From: Rhodococcus sp. 14-1411-2a
GTDB taxonomy: Bacteria > Actinomycetota > Actinomycetes > Mycobacteriales > Mycobacteriaceae
Length of the DNA: 64,000 bases
Reading direction: 5' to 3'
NCBI RefSeq assembly: GCF_002259485.1
Contig: NZ_NPGA01000015.1
Coordinates: forward strand, 496,001 to 560,000
Shown here one piece after another: positions 43,395 through 51,363 of this stretch; the stretch's first letter is position 1, and the number at the start of each line of letters is the position of its first letter. The notes beneath the pieces are model-generated. The model saw nothing but the letters and a program-made list of their open reading frames with translations, had not been told where the DNA came from and searched no databases. Made by a program: the position numbers and the translations under genes.

Positions 43395-44264
43395 CTACGG
43401 GACGTAGACCGTACCGATGGTGGGCAGGAAGGTGCAGCTGCGCGGTGCTGCCGCCGGGTCTTCCTTCGACTGCGTGGTGATCGAACCGGAGACGACCGAG
43501 AGAACGCGTCCGGGGCCGGTGTCGGCGATCGCGGACAACGTCGCCGGACCGTCGGTGTTGATCATGGATGCGCCGGTGAGATCCTGGGTGCCCGAGCGAC
43601 GGTTGTCGATGTTGAGCCAGGTCACCGTGAGAGGAGCTGCCTGCTCGGCGGCAATCGGGGCGGTGCCGAGAGCGGTGAAGACGAAGCCGGCCTGACCTGC
43701 GCCGGGTCCGGGAGGCGGCAGGGTGGCTGGGCCGGGTACGGCCAAGGCGGTTCCGACGGAATCGGCGGTGTCGGAGATGCATCCCACGCCGAGCGTCGGG
43801 TACAGGAACTGGGCGATGACGGGTCCGTCGGACGGCAGTTCAGGTCCGCCGCCGCCGGAGCCGTCCAGGAACGTGATGACCCGTTCGAGCAGGGACTTGA
43901 CCTGGTCCGGCAGCTGCGCCGTCTCGAGCAGCGCGCGGGCCTGACCGAGCAGGTCGGCGGCCGGGGCGGCTCCCACGTCGGCAGGTCCGGCTGCGGCACC
44001 GACGATGGCCGGTGCGAACGAGGCGAGTGCTTCCACCTCGGCCAGGTTGGGCATCGGCTCACCGGGGGCGGGAAGGAACTGAGCGATCAGAGCAGCGGGA
44101 TCGGCCGGTGCTGCGGGCAGATCTGCCGGTGCCATCGGCACCAACGGCTGTGCGGATGCGCTGGTCGGCACGACTAGTGCGGCGGCTGCGGCTACGGCGA
44201 AAGCTGTAACTACGCGACGCGTTCCGCGGGTACGAAGCACGGTGATATTCCCCATTCTGATCAT
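43395..44264 (-). CDS. Secreted Ala/Pro-rich protein B (paralogue of the 40729 protein)
   Basis: The 289-residue precursor has a signal peptide (RTRGTRRVVTAFAVAAAAALVVPTSASAQ). The mature part is Ala/Pro-rich, with cysteines in FLYPTLGVGCISDTAD and in the terminal SCTFLPTIGTVYVP. Its LTVTWLNIDNRRSG matches MQVAWFNVNTLQGG in the protein at 40729, and both end in SC-x-F-x-PT-x-G. The two are therefore paralogues with a shared two-cysteine plan. It sits directly before pimE in opposite orientation, as Rv1158c does in mycobacteria. Start candidates are ATG 44264 and 44255; neither has a strong ribosome site. The function is unknown. Confidence 0.78.
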   Translation of the reverse strand: MIRMGNITVLRTRGTRRVVTAFAVAAAAALVVPTSASAQPLVPMAPADLPAAPADPAALIAQFLPAPGEPMPNLAEVEALASFAPAIVGAAAGPADVGAAPAADLLGQARALLETAQLPDQVKSLLERVITFLDGSGGGGPELPSDGPVIAQFLYPTLGVGCISDTADSVGTALAVPGPATLPPPGPGAGQAGFVFTALGTAPIAAEQAAPLTVTWLNIDNRRSGTQDLTGASMINTDGPATLSAIADTGPGRVLSVVSGSITTQSKEDPAAAPRSCTFLPTIGTVYVP

Positions 44265-44482
44265 GACGCGGGCCCACGGCGACAGCCGGTGCTCGAGGGG
44301 TCACTCTATGTAGCGCAATCCCCGATGTACAGCTGTTGTCGATCGAGCCCTCCCCCGTCGCATCTATGCCAGGGCAGTCTATTGGTCACACGCTGCGAAT
44401 TCTCCGCAGACGCACACGATAACCTGTTACTGAAGTTGTCAGTGTGAAAGGTGATGCAAATGTTACTCGGGTGCATCGGTGG

Positions 44483-44510
44483 TTGGGGCGCGTGAGCTGA
44501 GCCCTATAAG
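44483..44510 (+). promoter_or_regulatory. Possible pimE promoter
   Basis: TTGGGG (44483-44488) and TATAAG (44505-44510), 16 bases apart, resemble a sigma-A promoter 49 bases before the pimE GTG. The 294-base gap from 44265 to 44558 shows no gene. It is otherwise AT-richer than its surroundings, with a second weak TTGTCA near 44437. Confidence 0.35.
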
Positions 44511-44558
44511 CTCGACGATCGATACACGGCATCGATACCGAACGGAACCGCACGCACA

Positions 44559-45776
44559 GTGAACCGACTTGTTCGGCTGGCCCCCGTTCTGCTCGCGGTC
44601 TCGGTGATCAGCCGATTCGTCTGGGCCTTCGCGACGCCCAACGGTATGAACCTCGTTGACCTGCACGTCTACGTCGACGGCTCCGCGACACTTCTCGGCG
44701 GAAATCTGTACGACTACACGTACTCGGTGCAGACCCCGGACTTCCCGCTCCCGTTCACGTACCCGCCTTTCGCCGCGCTCGTGTTCTTTCCGCTGCACTA
44801 TCTGCCGTTCACGCTGGTCGGAGTGCTCTGGCAGGCCGCGACCATGATCGCGCTGTTCGCCGTGGTGAAGCTGACGCTGTCGATGGTTCTGGGCGACGAG
44901 CGTGCCGCCGAGCCGCGCTGGGTGCGTATCGCGATGCTGTGGACCGCGCTTGGTCTGTGGTCCGAACCCGTTCGAACGACCCTGGACTACGGCCAGGTCA
45001 ACGTGTTCCTGGTGCTGCTGGCGATTGTCGCGGTACGCAGCAGCAGATGGTGGGTGGCAGGCGGGCTGGTCGGGTTCGCTGCCGGAATCAAGCTGACCCC
45101 GGCCATCACCGGCCTGTACTTCCTGGCCACTCGGCGGTGGAAGGCAGCGGCGTTCTCGGCAGTGGCCTTCGCCCTCACCGTCGCGGTCAGCTACGCGGCG
45201 CTCGGACACCAGGCGGCCACCTACTTCACCACGCTGCTCGGCGATGCCGACCGAATCGGCCCCGTCGGCTCGGTCTGGAATCAGTCCCTGCGGGGCGCGC
45301 TCAGCCGGATCGCGGGGGAGGACGTCGGGCAGGGGCCGGTGTGGCTCGCCGCCGCCGTACTCGCGACAGGACTTGCGATCGCGGCATGGCGGGCGATCGG
45401 GCGCGAGGACCATCTGGGCACGCTGGTGATCGTGCAGCTCCTCGGCCTGCTGATCTCGCCCATCTCGTGGTCGCATCACTGGATCTGGGTGATCCCGATG
45501 GTGATCTGGCTGGTGCACGGGCCGCTACGCGACGTCGCCGGGTCGAAGATCGTCGCGGGCTACTGGTTGGTGACGGTCACCGTGGGTGTGCCGTGGCTGC
45601 TCAGCTTTTTCCAGGAATCGATCTGGACCATTCCCCGTCCCGGCCTCGAGGCGTGGGCCGGTGCGGTCGATGTCGTCGGAGCGGCCCTGTTCCTGGGCTG
45701 GGTCGTCTATGCCGGACGCATCAAGTCGCAATCAGGGCATCGATCCGACGCGCCAGATCCACATCCTTCTGTGTGA
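44559..45776 (+). CDS. pimE: PimE-like polyprenol-phosphate-mannose mannosyltransferase (GT87/DUF2029)
   Basis: PimE adds the alpha-1,2-linked fifth mannose to phosphatidylinositol mannosides on the outer face of the membrane. The 405-residue protein has about nine to ten membrane segments. The first external loop carries GMNLVDLHVYVDGSATLLGGNLYDYTY; an Asp here (Asp34) is where GT-C enzymes keep their catalytic acid. Further family blocks are PFTYPPFAALVFFPLHYLP, LDYGQVNVFLVLLAI, GIKLTPAITGLYFLATRRW and SPISWSHHWIWVIPM. The start is GTG 44559. The neighbours (pterin dehydratase, mutT2) match the Rv1159 locus, supporting PimE over other GT87 members. The 3' end overlaps the convergent dehydratase by 56 bases. 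Confidence 0.88.
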   Translation: MNRLVRLAPVLLAVSVISRFVWAFATPNGMNLVDLHVYVDGSATLLGGNLYDYTYSVQTPDFPLPFTYPPFAALVFFPLHYLPFTLVGVLWQAATMIALFAVVKLTLSMVLGDERAAEPRWVRIAMLWTALGLWSEPVRTTLDYGQVNVFLVLLAIVAVRSSRWWVAGGLVGFAAGIKLTPAITGLYFLATRRWKAAAFSAVAFALTVAVSYAALGHQAATYFTTLLGDADRIGPVGSVWNQSLRGALSRIAGEDVGQGPVWLAAAVLATGLAIAAWRAIGREDHLGTLVIVQLLGLLISPISWSHHWIWVIPMVIWLVHGPLRDVAGSKIVAGYWLVTVTVGVPWLLSFFQESIWTIPRPGLEAWAGAVDVVGAALFLGWVVYAGRIKSQSGHRSDAPDPHPSV

Positions 45777-46038
45777 GCCCGCTGACCTTCTTCTGGGTCG
45801 TTCCTGCAGGCTCCACTCCCGCGCTGTGCGTCGAGAGCGTGAACGTGAGCGTCCGCCATCTGATGTCGATGTCGGGGTGATGATCCGCCTCTTCCGCGGC
45901 CTCGGCCACGCGGTTCACCGCCTGGATCGCCGCTGGAAACGACGCCAGTTCGACGGTGCGCGTCAGCGATTTCCCGTCCACGGTCCATTCGGCGAGTCGG
46001 GCGTCCTCGATGTCTCGGTCGGTCAGCAGTTCGGTCAT
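45721..46038 (-). CDS. 4a-hydroxytetrahydrobiopterin dehydratase (pterin carbinolamine dehydratase)
   Basis: This 105-residue member of the PCD/DCoH family dehydrates the 4a-carbinolamine of tetrahydrobiopterin. It shows LLTDRDIEDARLAEWTVDGKSLTRTVELASFPAAIQAVNRVAEAAEEADHHPDIDIRWRTLTFTLSTHSAGG-like sequence; the catalytic EADHHPDI and LSTHS are both intact. The ATG 46038 starts MTELLTDRD. The frame continues to 46092 but overlaps mutT2. The same gene sits between pimE and mutT2 in M. tuberculosis (Rv1159A). It may recycle pterins or act in an unrelated process, as no aromatic hydroxylase is nearby. Confidence 0.92.
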   Translation of the reverse strand: MTELLTDRDIEDARLAEWTVDGKSLTRTVELASFPAAIQAVNRVAEAAEEADHHPDIDIRWRTLTFTLSTHSAGVEPAGTTQKKVSGLTQKDVDLARRIDALIAT

Positions 46039-46052
46039 AGAAAGATGGTGGC

Positions 46053-46478
46053 ATGTCCGGTACCCCCGCCGCTGTGGTTGTCGCAGCCGCATTGACGCAC
46101 CAGGGCAGGCTGCTGCTCGCCCAACGAACTCGTCCGCCCGAGCTGGCCGGCCGGTGGGAACTGCCCGGCGGCAAGGTGGAGCCGGGGGAGTCGGAGGACG
46201 CGGCCCTGGTGCGCGAGCTGCGTGAGGAACTGGGAGTGGAGTGCTCGATCGGCGCGGCGCTCACCGGCGACGTCGACCTGCCCGGCGGTCTCGTGCTCCG
46301 CGCGTACCGGGCCTGCCTCATCTCGGGAGTTCCTGCAGCACTTGAACATTCGGCTCTACGGTGGGTGGACGCAGAAACCCTGCCGACGATGGATCTGGTC
46401 GATGCCGACCGACTCTGGATGCCCGAGTTGCAGGAAATTCTGCTCACTTCGCCCGAGCGGTCTTTAGGCCTTTCTTGA
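46053..46478 (+). CDS. mutT2: Nudix hydrolase MutT2
   Basis: This 141-residue enzyme cleans the nucleotide pool, in mycobacteria hydrolysing dCTP and 5-methyl-dCTP and possibly 8-oxo-dGTP. The Nudix box is GKVEPGESEDAALVRELREELGV (about 40-62). It is preceded by LLLAQRTRPPELAGRWELPGG and followed by ALRWVDAETLPTMDLVDADR. The start is ATG 46053, 14 bases from the divergent dehydratase start. The 3' end overlaps the convergent small cysteine-rich gene by 35 bases. Confidence 0.9.
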   Translation: MSGTPAAVVVAAALTHQGRLLLAQRTRPPELAGRWELPGGKVEPGESEDAALVRELREELGVECSIGAALTGDVDLPGGLVLRAYRACLISGVPAALEHSALRWVDAETLPTMDLVDADRLWMPELQEILLTSPERSLGLS

Positions 46479-46620
46479 GGTCTTTCTTGGTCGCGCCCGC
46501 GGATTCCAGCTTCTTCATTCGCATGATCACGACGGGGCATTTGATGCAACGAACCTTCTTGCGGCAGCATTTTTTCTTGGGCTTCATCCCCGAGACATCT
46601 GCGGCCTTTATCTTGCCCAT
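46444..46620 (-). CDS. Small basic cysteine-rich protein
   Basis: This 58-residue, strongly basic protein starts MGKIKAADVSGMKPKKKCCRKK and continues VRCIKCPVVIMRMKKLES, ending LKKGLKTARAK. Its four cysteines are arranged C-C-x5-C-x2-C, possibly a mini zinc site. I believe similar proteins occur across mycolate actinobacteria, but I cannot name the family. It overlaps the end of mutT2 on the opposite strand. ATG 46620 is preferred; TTG 46629 and GTG 46626 are also open. Its codon bias towards AAG lysines and its cysteine spacing argue that it is coding. Confidence 0.68.
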   Translation of the reverse strand: MGKIKAADVSGMKPKKKCCRKKVRCIKCPVVIMRMKKLESAGATKKDLKKGLKTARAK

Positions 46621-46690
46621 GAGCACCAAGACTAATGGGTGGCGCAGGTCACAGACCTGAGGGTGGCGCGGGGCACTGCCGAACTACGGG

Positions 46691-46795
46691 TAAACTCGAT
46701 CAGTCGCGAGAACCTCGCGGTGCAGCGCGCTTCTCTAGCGACACAAGCCCGCTAGCGAACAAGAGCCCGCATTCGACTCCAGGAGAATTTTTCGC
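46691..46795 (+). promoter_or_regulatory. typA promoter -10 and structured leader
   Basis: GGGTAAACT at 46688-46696 resembles an extended -10 element. The leader then carries two small hairpins, CGCGAG/CTCGCG with an AAC loop (46705-46719) and CTAGCG/CGCTAG (46735-46755). AGGAG and the GTG at 46796 follow. Confidence 0.4.
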
Positions 46796-48733
46796 GTGAG
46801 CGCCCCAAGCAGTGCAGACAACATCGACAGCACCACCACTTTCCGCAACGTCGCCATCGTTGCACACGTCGACCACGGCAAGACCACCCTGGTCGACGCC
46901 ATGCTTCGACAGTCCGGCGCGTTCGAGGAACGTGCCGAAGCGATCGACCGCGTCATGGACTCGGGTGACCTCGAAAAAGAAAAAGGCATCACGATCCTGG
47001 CCAAGAACACGGCCGTCCACAAGCGCAATGCCGACGGCACCATCACCGTCATCAACGTGATCGACACCCCCGGCCACGCCGACTTCGGCGGAGAGGTCGA
47101 GCGCGGCCTGTCCATGGTCGACGGTGTCGTCCTCCTCGTCGACGCATCCGAGGGCCCGCTTCCGCAGACCCGCTTCGTGCTCCGCAAGGCGCTCGCCGCC
47201 TCGCTGCCGGTGATTCTGGTCGTGAACAAGACCGACCGTCCCGACGCGCGTATCGAAGAGGTCGTCTCGGAGAGCCACGATCTGCTCCTCGACCTCGCGT
47301 CCGACCTGGACGACGAGGCATCCGAAGCCGCCGAGCTGGCGCTGGACCTTCCGGTTCTCTACGCCTCCGGCCGTGAAGGCAAGGCCTCGAAGGTTCAGCC
47401 CGAGAACGGCCACGCCCCCGACGCCGAGAACCTCGACGAGCTCTTCGAGGTCCTGCTCAGCTACGTCCCCGCGCCCAAGGGCAACGTCGACGCTCCGCTG
47501 CAGGCGCACGTCACCAACCTCGACGCGTCGGCCTTCCTCGGCCGTCTCGCCCTGGTCCGTATCCACAACGGACAGCTCTCCAAGGGCCAGACCGTGAGCT
47601 GGATGCGTGAGGTCGACGGCGAGCCCGTCGTCCAGAAGGCCAAGATCACCGAGCTGCTCAACACCATCGGCGTCGAGCGCGTGCCCGGCGAGAAGGGTGT
47701 TGCAGGAGACATCGTCGCCGTCGCAGGCTTCCCGGACATCATGATCGGCGACACCCTCGCCGACCTCGAGAACCCGGTTGCCCTGCCGCGCATCACCGTC
47801 GACCAGCCGGCCATCTCGGTCACCATCGGCACCAACACGAGCCCGCTCGTCGGACGCGTCAGCGGCCACAAGCTGACCTCGCGCATGGTCAAGAGCCGTC
47901 TGGACCAGGAGCTCATCGGTAACGTCTCGCTCAAGGTCCTCGACATCGGTCGCCCCGATGCCTGGGAGGTCCAGGGTCGTGGCGAGCTCGCTCTCGCCAT
48001 CCTCGTCGAGCAGATGCGTCGTGAGGGCTTCGAGCTCACCGTCGGCAAGCCCCAGGTGGTCACCCAGACGGTCGACGGCAAACTGCACGAGCCCTTCGAA
48101 GAGCTCATGGTCGACACACCGGAGGAGTACCTCGGCGCGGTCACTCAGCTGCTCGCCGCACGCAAGGGCAAGATGGTCCAGATGACGAACCACGGCGCAG
48201 GCTGGGTTCGCATGGAATTCATCGTTCCTTCGCGTGGCCTGATCGGTTTCCGCACCGAGTTCCTCACGGACACTCGCGGTACCGGCATCGCCAACGCCGT
48301 CTTTCACGGCTACGCGCCGTGGGCCGGCGAGATCCGCGCCCGCCACACCGGTTCGCTCGTGTCGGACCGTCACGGCACCGTCACTCCGTTCGCGATGATC
48401 CAGCTGGCCGATCGCGGCACGTTCTTCGTCGAGCCGGGCGCAGACACCTACGAGGGCATGGTCGTGGGCATCAACCCGCGTCAGGAAGACCTCGACATCA
48501 ACGTCACCCGCGAGAAGAAGCTGACCAACATGCGTCAGTCCTCCGCAGACGTCATGGAGACCCTGGCCAAGCCCAAGAAGCTGGACCTGGAAATGGCCAT
48601 GGAGTTCTGTGCAGGCGACGAGTGCGTCGAGGTGACCCCCGAGGTCGTCCGCGTCCGCAAGGTGCACCTCGATTCCAACGAGCGCGCTCGTGAGCGTTCG
48701 CGGAGCAAGACTCGCGACAAGGCTGCTCTCTAA
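46796..48733 (+). CDS. typA: Translational GTPase TypA/BipA
   Basis: TypA is a ribosome-binding GTPase related to EF-G that helps assemble the 50S subunit, notably under cold and stress. The 645-residue protein has G1 AHVDHGKTT (23-31), switch I EKEKGITILAKNTAV, G3 DTPGHADFGGEVERGL and G4 NKTDRP. Domain II has ALVRIHNGQL. The two EF-G-like C-terminal domains and the TypA-specific tail read GRGELALAILVEQMRREG, PSRGLIGFRTEFLTDTRGTG and KKLTNMRQSSADVMETL. The start is GTG 46796 with AGGAG 11 bases upstream. In mycobacteria (Rv1165) lpqW follows, as here. Confidence 0.97.
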   Translation: MSAPSSADNIDSTTTFRNVAIVAHVDHGKTTLVDAMLRQSGAFEERAEAIDRVMDSGDLEKEKGITILAKNTAVHKRNADGTITVINVIDTPGHADFGGEVERGLSMVDGVVLLVDASEGPLPQTRFVLRKALAASLPVILVVNKTDRPDARIEEVVSESHDLLLDLASDLDDEASEAAELALDLPVLYASGREGKASKVQPENGHAPDAENLDELFEVLLSYVPAPKGNVDAPLQAHVTNLDASAFLGRLALVRIHNGQLSKGQTVSWMREVDGEPVVQKAKITELLNTIGVERVPGEKGVAGDIVAVAGFPDIMIGDTLADLENPVALPRITVDQPAISVTIGTNTSPLVGRVSGHKLTSRMVKSRLDQELIGNVSLKVLDIGRPDAWEVQGRGELALAILVEQMRREGFELTVGKPQVVTQTVDGKLHEPFEELMVDTPEEYLGAVTQLLAARKGKMVQMTNHGAGWVRMEFIVPSRGLIGFRTEFLTDTRGTGIANAVFHGYAPWAGEIRARHTGSLVSDRHGTVTPFAMIQLADRGTFFVEPGADTYEGMVVGINPRQEDLDINVTREKKLTNMRQSSADVMETLAKPKKLDLEMAMEFCAGDECVEVTPEVVRVRKVHLDSNERARERSRSKTRDKAAL

Positions 48734-48744
48734 GACTCACTTCG

Positions 48745-48794
48745 TGCGGCAGAAGCGACGTGTCACCCTTGTGGGGCGCGTCGCTTCTGTCGCA
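48745..48794 (+). terminator. Long hairpin between typA and lpqW
   Basis: The arms at 48745-48760 and 48779-48794 (TGCGGCAGAAGCGACG and its complement, one mismatch) enclose an 18-base loop, 12 bases after the typA stop. There is no T-run. It could end typA transcripts or lower read-through into lpqW. Confidence 0.55.
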
Positions 48795-48824
48795 CAAGGT
48801 AGCCGACTACGAAGGAGATCCTCG

Positions 48825-50621
48825 TTGCGCAAGGTGCTGATGCCGACGGTTCTGGTTTCTGCCATCGCTCTGGTACTCACCGCGTGCACTGCGGATCCCC
48901 CGCCCCCGATCGAGAGCATCGAGACCACGGTCAGCACCACGATGGTGCCGGCGAAGACCGGTGACCCGGTCGTCGTCGCCATCGACGATGTCGGCATCGG
49001 CTTCAACCCCCATCTTCTGGCAGATCAGTCGCCTGCCACTGCCGCGGTCGGTTCGCTGGTACTGCCCAGCCCGTTCCGTCCCTCGCGCGACCCGGACACC
49101 GGGGTGACGACCTGGGAACCGGACCTGTCGCTGTTGATCTCGGCCGAGGTGACGTCGCAATCGCCGTTCACCATTCGCTATCAGCTGCGCAACGAGGCCC
49201 AGTGGTCCGACAGCGCGCCGATCGCCGCCGAGGATTTCCGCTACCTGTGGCAGCAGATGACCACTCAGCCCGGCGTCGTCGATCCGGCCGGGTACGCCTT
49301 GATCGACGACGTCGCATCCTCGGGCGGTGGCAAGACGGTCGACGTGACACTCTCGTCGCCGTACCCGGCCTGGCAGCGACTGTTCGCCGATCTGGTGCCC
49401 TCGCATCTGCTCAAGGACTCACCCGGCGGTTTTCAGGGCGGCCTGACGGACAATGTGCCGGTCTCCGGTTCTCGGTTCAACATCAAGACCGTCGACCGGG
49501 GTCGGGACGAGATTCTGCTCGAACGCAACGACCGATTCTGGGGCGAGCCCGCATCACCCGACCAGATCCTCATCCGCCGCGGGGGCACCTCCGCGCAGCT
49601 GGCCGATTCATTGCGGTCCAGTGACGCTCAGATCGCCCAGGTTCGTGGCGACTCGGCCCTGCGAGCCCAACTCTCGGCAATTCCCGGCGTGCGGACCGAC
49701 ACAATCCGGCAATCCCGAGTGCTGTCGATGACGGTCAACGGGCGAGCGCCGAACATGTCGAATTCGATTGTGCGACAGGGGATACTGGGTCTACTCGACC
49801 CCGATCTGCTGGCGACGGTCGGAGCCGGCGGTGGCGCGACGGATCGCCGGGCTGCAGCGCAGCTGTCTTCGCCGTCCGACCCCGGATACACCGCGACGGC
49901 ACCGGCCCCCATCGGCAGAACAGCTGCCCTCCAACTGCTCGAACGGGCCGGGTTCGTACCGACACCCGATGCCGTGGTGACATCGACCCCGAACCCGAGC
50001 GCGCCGACCACCGCCGCTCCGACGACAAGTCTTGACCCGACGGCCACCAGCGCTCCGGGCCCGAGTGTCACCAGGCTTGCGGACGCGACCGGTACCGCGT
50101 TGCGGTTCGTGATCGGTGCCGTCGAGAACGACGACATCGCGCTCGCGGTCGCCGGAACGGCCGCAGACGAACTCGTCGGCGCAGGCATCGATGCGACCGT
50201 GACCCCACTTCCCGCCGACGAGCTGTACTCGACGGCGTTGACCGACGGAACCGTCGACGCGGTGGTCGGATGGACCAGCGCGGGAGTCGACCCCGCCACG
50301 GCCCTCGCCTCCCGGTTCGGCTGCGTCGACGAGCCCGCCGACAGCAGCGGCGACGGCGTCGAGATACCGCGAAATCTGTCCGGTCTGTGTGTCCCGGAAC
50401 TGCAACCGACGATCGACAGGGCGCTGGTGAGCGGCCTCGAATCCTCCGTGGCCACCAACGAGATCGAGCCGAGGCTGTGGTCGCTGGCGTCGACGCTGCC
50501 GATCATGCAGGACGCGTCCGTGGTGGCCGCCGTACCCGGCATCACCGGCGTCTCGCTGACCGGCCCGGTCGAGGTCGGGATCTTCGCCGACGCTCCGCAG
50601 TGGATGCGGACGCCCCGGTGA
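48825..50621 (+). CDS. lpqW: LpqW-like lipoprotein, family 5 substrate-binding fold
   Basis: The 598-residue lipoprotein has the signal KVLMPTVLVSAIALVLTAC, with lipidated Cys21. The family 5 solute-binding fold follows, with SPFTIRYQLRNEAQWSDSAPIAAEDFRYLWQQM, YALIDDVAS and LERNDRFWGEPA. In mycobacteria LpqW is not a transporter component but steers phosphatidylinositol mannoside flux towards lipomannan at the PimE branch. No ABC transporter genes are adjacent here either. A Ser/Thr/Pro-rich insert lies at about 390-420. I chose TTG 48825 because GAAGGAG lies eight bases upstream and it starts right at the signal peptide. It overlaps the HAD gene as GTGA. Confidence 0.88.
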   Translation: MRKVLMPTVLVSAIALVLTACTADPPPPIESIETTVSTTMVPAKTGDPVVVAIDDVGIGFNPHLLADQSPATAAVGSLVLPSPFRPSRDPDTGVTTWEPDLSLLISAEVTSQSPFTIRYQLRNEAQWSDSAPIAAEDFRYLWQQMTTQPGVVDPAGYALIDDVASSGGGKTVDVTLSSPYPAWQRLFADLVPSHLLKDSPGGFQGGLTDNVPVSGSRFNIKTVDRGRDEILLERNDRFWGEPASPDQILIRRGGTSAQLADSLRSSDAQIAQVRGDSALRAQLSAIPGVRTDTIRQSRVLSMTVNGRAPNMSNSIVRQGILGLLDPDLLATVGAGGGATDRRAAAQLSSPSDPGYTATAPAPIGRTAALQLLERAGFVPTPDAVVTSTPNPSAPTTAAPTTSLDPTATSAPGPSVTRLADATGTALRFVIGAVENDDIALAVAGTAADELVGAGIDATVTPLPADELYSTALTDGTVDAVVGWTSAGVDPATALASRFGCVDEPADSSGDGVEIPRNLSGLCVPELQPTIDRALVSGLESSVATNEIEPRLWSLASTLPIMQDASVVAAVPGITGVSLTGPVEVGIFADAPQWMRTPR

Positions 50622-51298
50622 CTCGCATCGATCGCCCCGCCGTCATCGTGTTCGACGTGAACGAGACGTTGTCCGACATGTCCACGATGCCGGCACGGTT
50701 CGCCGACGTGGGCGCTCCGCCGCACTTGTTCGCGACGTGGTTCGCGGGACTGCTCCGTGACGGCTTCGCGTTGGCAGCAGCGGATGCTGCCCAGCCCTTC
50801 GCCGTCATCGGTTCCGGTTCGCTTCGTACGCTGCTGTTCGACACCGCCTCGAACTCGGATCTGGACGCCGCGGTGGACCACATCATGGGTGGTTTCGCGG
50901 AGCTCGACGTTCATTCCGATGTGGTCGAGGGAGTGACTGCTCTGGCAGCACTCGGCATCCGGCTGATCACTCTGAGCAACGGTTCGGTCCAGGTGGCACA
51001 GACTCTGCTGGACAAGGCCGGAGTGCGCGAGACTTTCGAGTCGTTGCTGTCGGTGGAGGCCGCCGGTCGATGGAAGCCGCACGCGGACTCCTACCGCTAC
51101 GCACTCGAACAGTGCGGCGCGAAGCCCGAGGACGCCATGCTCGTCGCGGTTCATCCCTGGGACATCGACGGCGCGCACCGTGCAGGCCTGGCGACCGCCT
51201 GGATCCATCGCGACGGCGGGCCCTACCCGGATTACCTTGCTGCGCCCGACGTGACGGCACGATCGCTGCCGCATCTGGCGCAGCTGCTCGGCCGATGA
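50618..51298 (+). CDS. HAD family hydrolase, haloacid dehalogenase type II
   Basis: This 226-residue HAD hydrolase has motif I VFDVNETLSD, with the nucleophile Asp. Motif II is LITLSNGS, the motif III lysine region is GRWKPHADSYRYALEQ, and motif IV is VAVHPWDIDGAHRAG. The F-D-V-N-E-T-L-S form and the SNGS motif are typical of type II (L-2-haloacid dehalogenase) proteins, but the natural substrate is unknown. The start is GTG 50618, overlapping the lpqW stop (GTGA). Confidence 0.88.
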   Translation: MTRIDRPAVIVFDVNETLSDMSTMPARFADVGAPPHLFATWFAGLLRDGFALAAADAAQPFAVIGSGSLRTLLFDTASNSDLDAAVDHIMGGFAELDVHSDVVEGVTALAALGIRLITLSNGSVQVAQTLLDKAGVRETFESLLSVEAAGRWKPHADSYRYALEQCGAKPEDAMLVAVHPWDIDGAHRAGLATAWIHRDGGPYPDYLAAPDVTARSLPHLAQLLGR

Positions 51299-51363
51299 CA
51301 GCAGTGATGCCGATGCCGGCAGTGACACGGACGACAGAACGAACGGCGAGTAACCAGCGATGA
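51295..51363 (+). CDS. 22-codon mini-ORF linking the HAD gene and mshB
   Basis: The frame MTAVMPMPAVTRTTERTASNQR begins in the ATGA overlap with the HAD stop and ends in an ATGA overlap with the first mshB ATG. It has no recognised homology. It may be a coupling peptide that carries ribosomes from one gene to the next, or a chance open frame in a compact gap. Judged by position only. Confidence 0.3.
   Translation: MTAVMPMPAVTRTTERTASNQR

Noticed and set aside
44265..44558. Possible small gene in the 294-base gap before pimE
   Set aside because: No open frame with a ribosome site or protein-like composition was seen, only weak promoter-like elements.
46700..48667. 655-codon open frame on the minus strand
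   Set aside because: It is exactly antisense to typA, whose motifs are complete. Long antisense frames are common at this GC content, and the protein has no recognisable motif.
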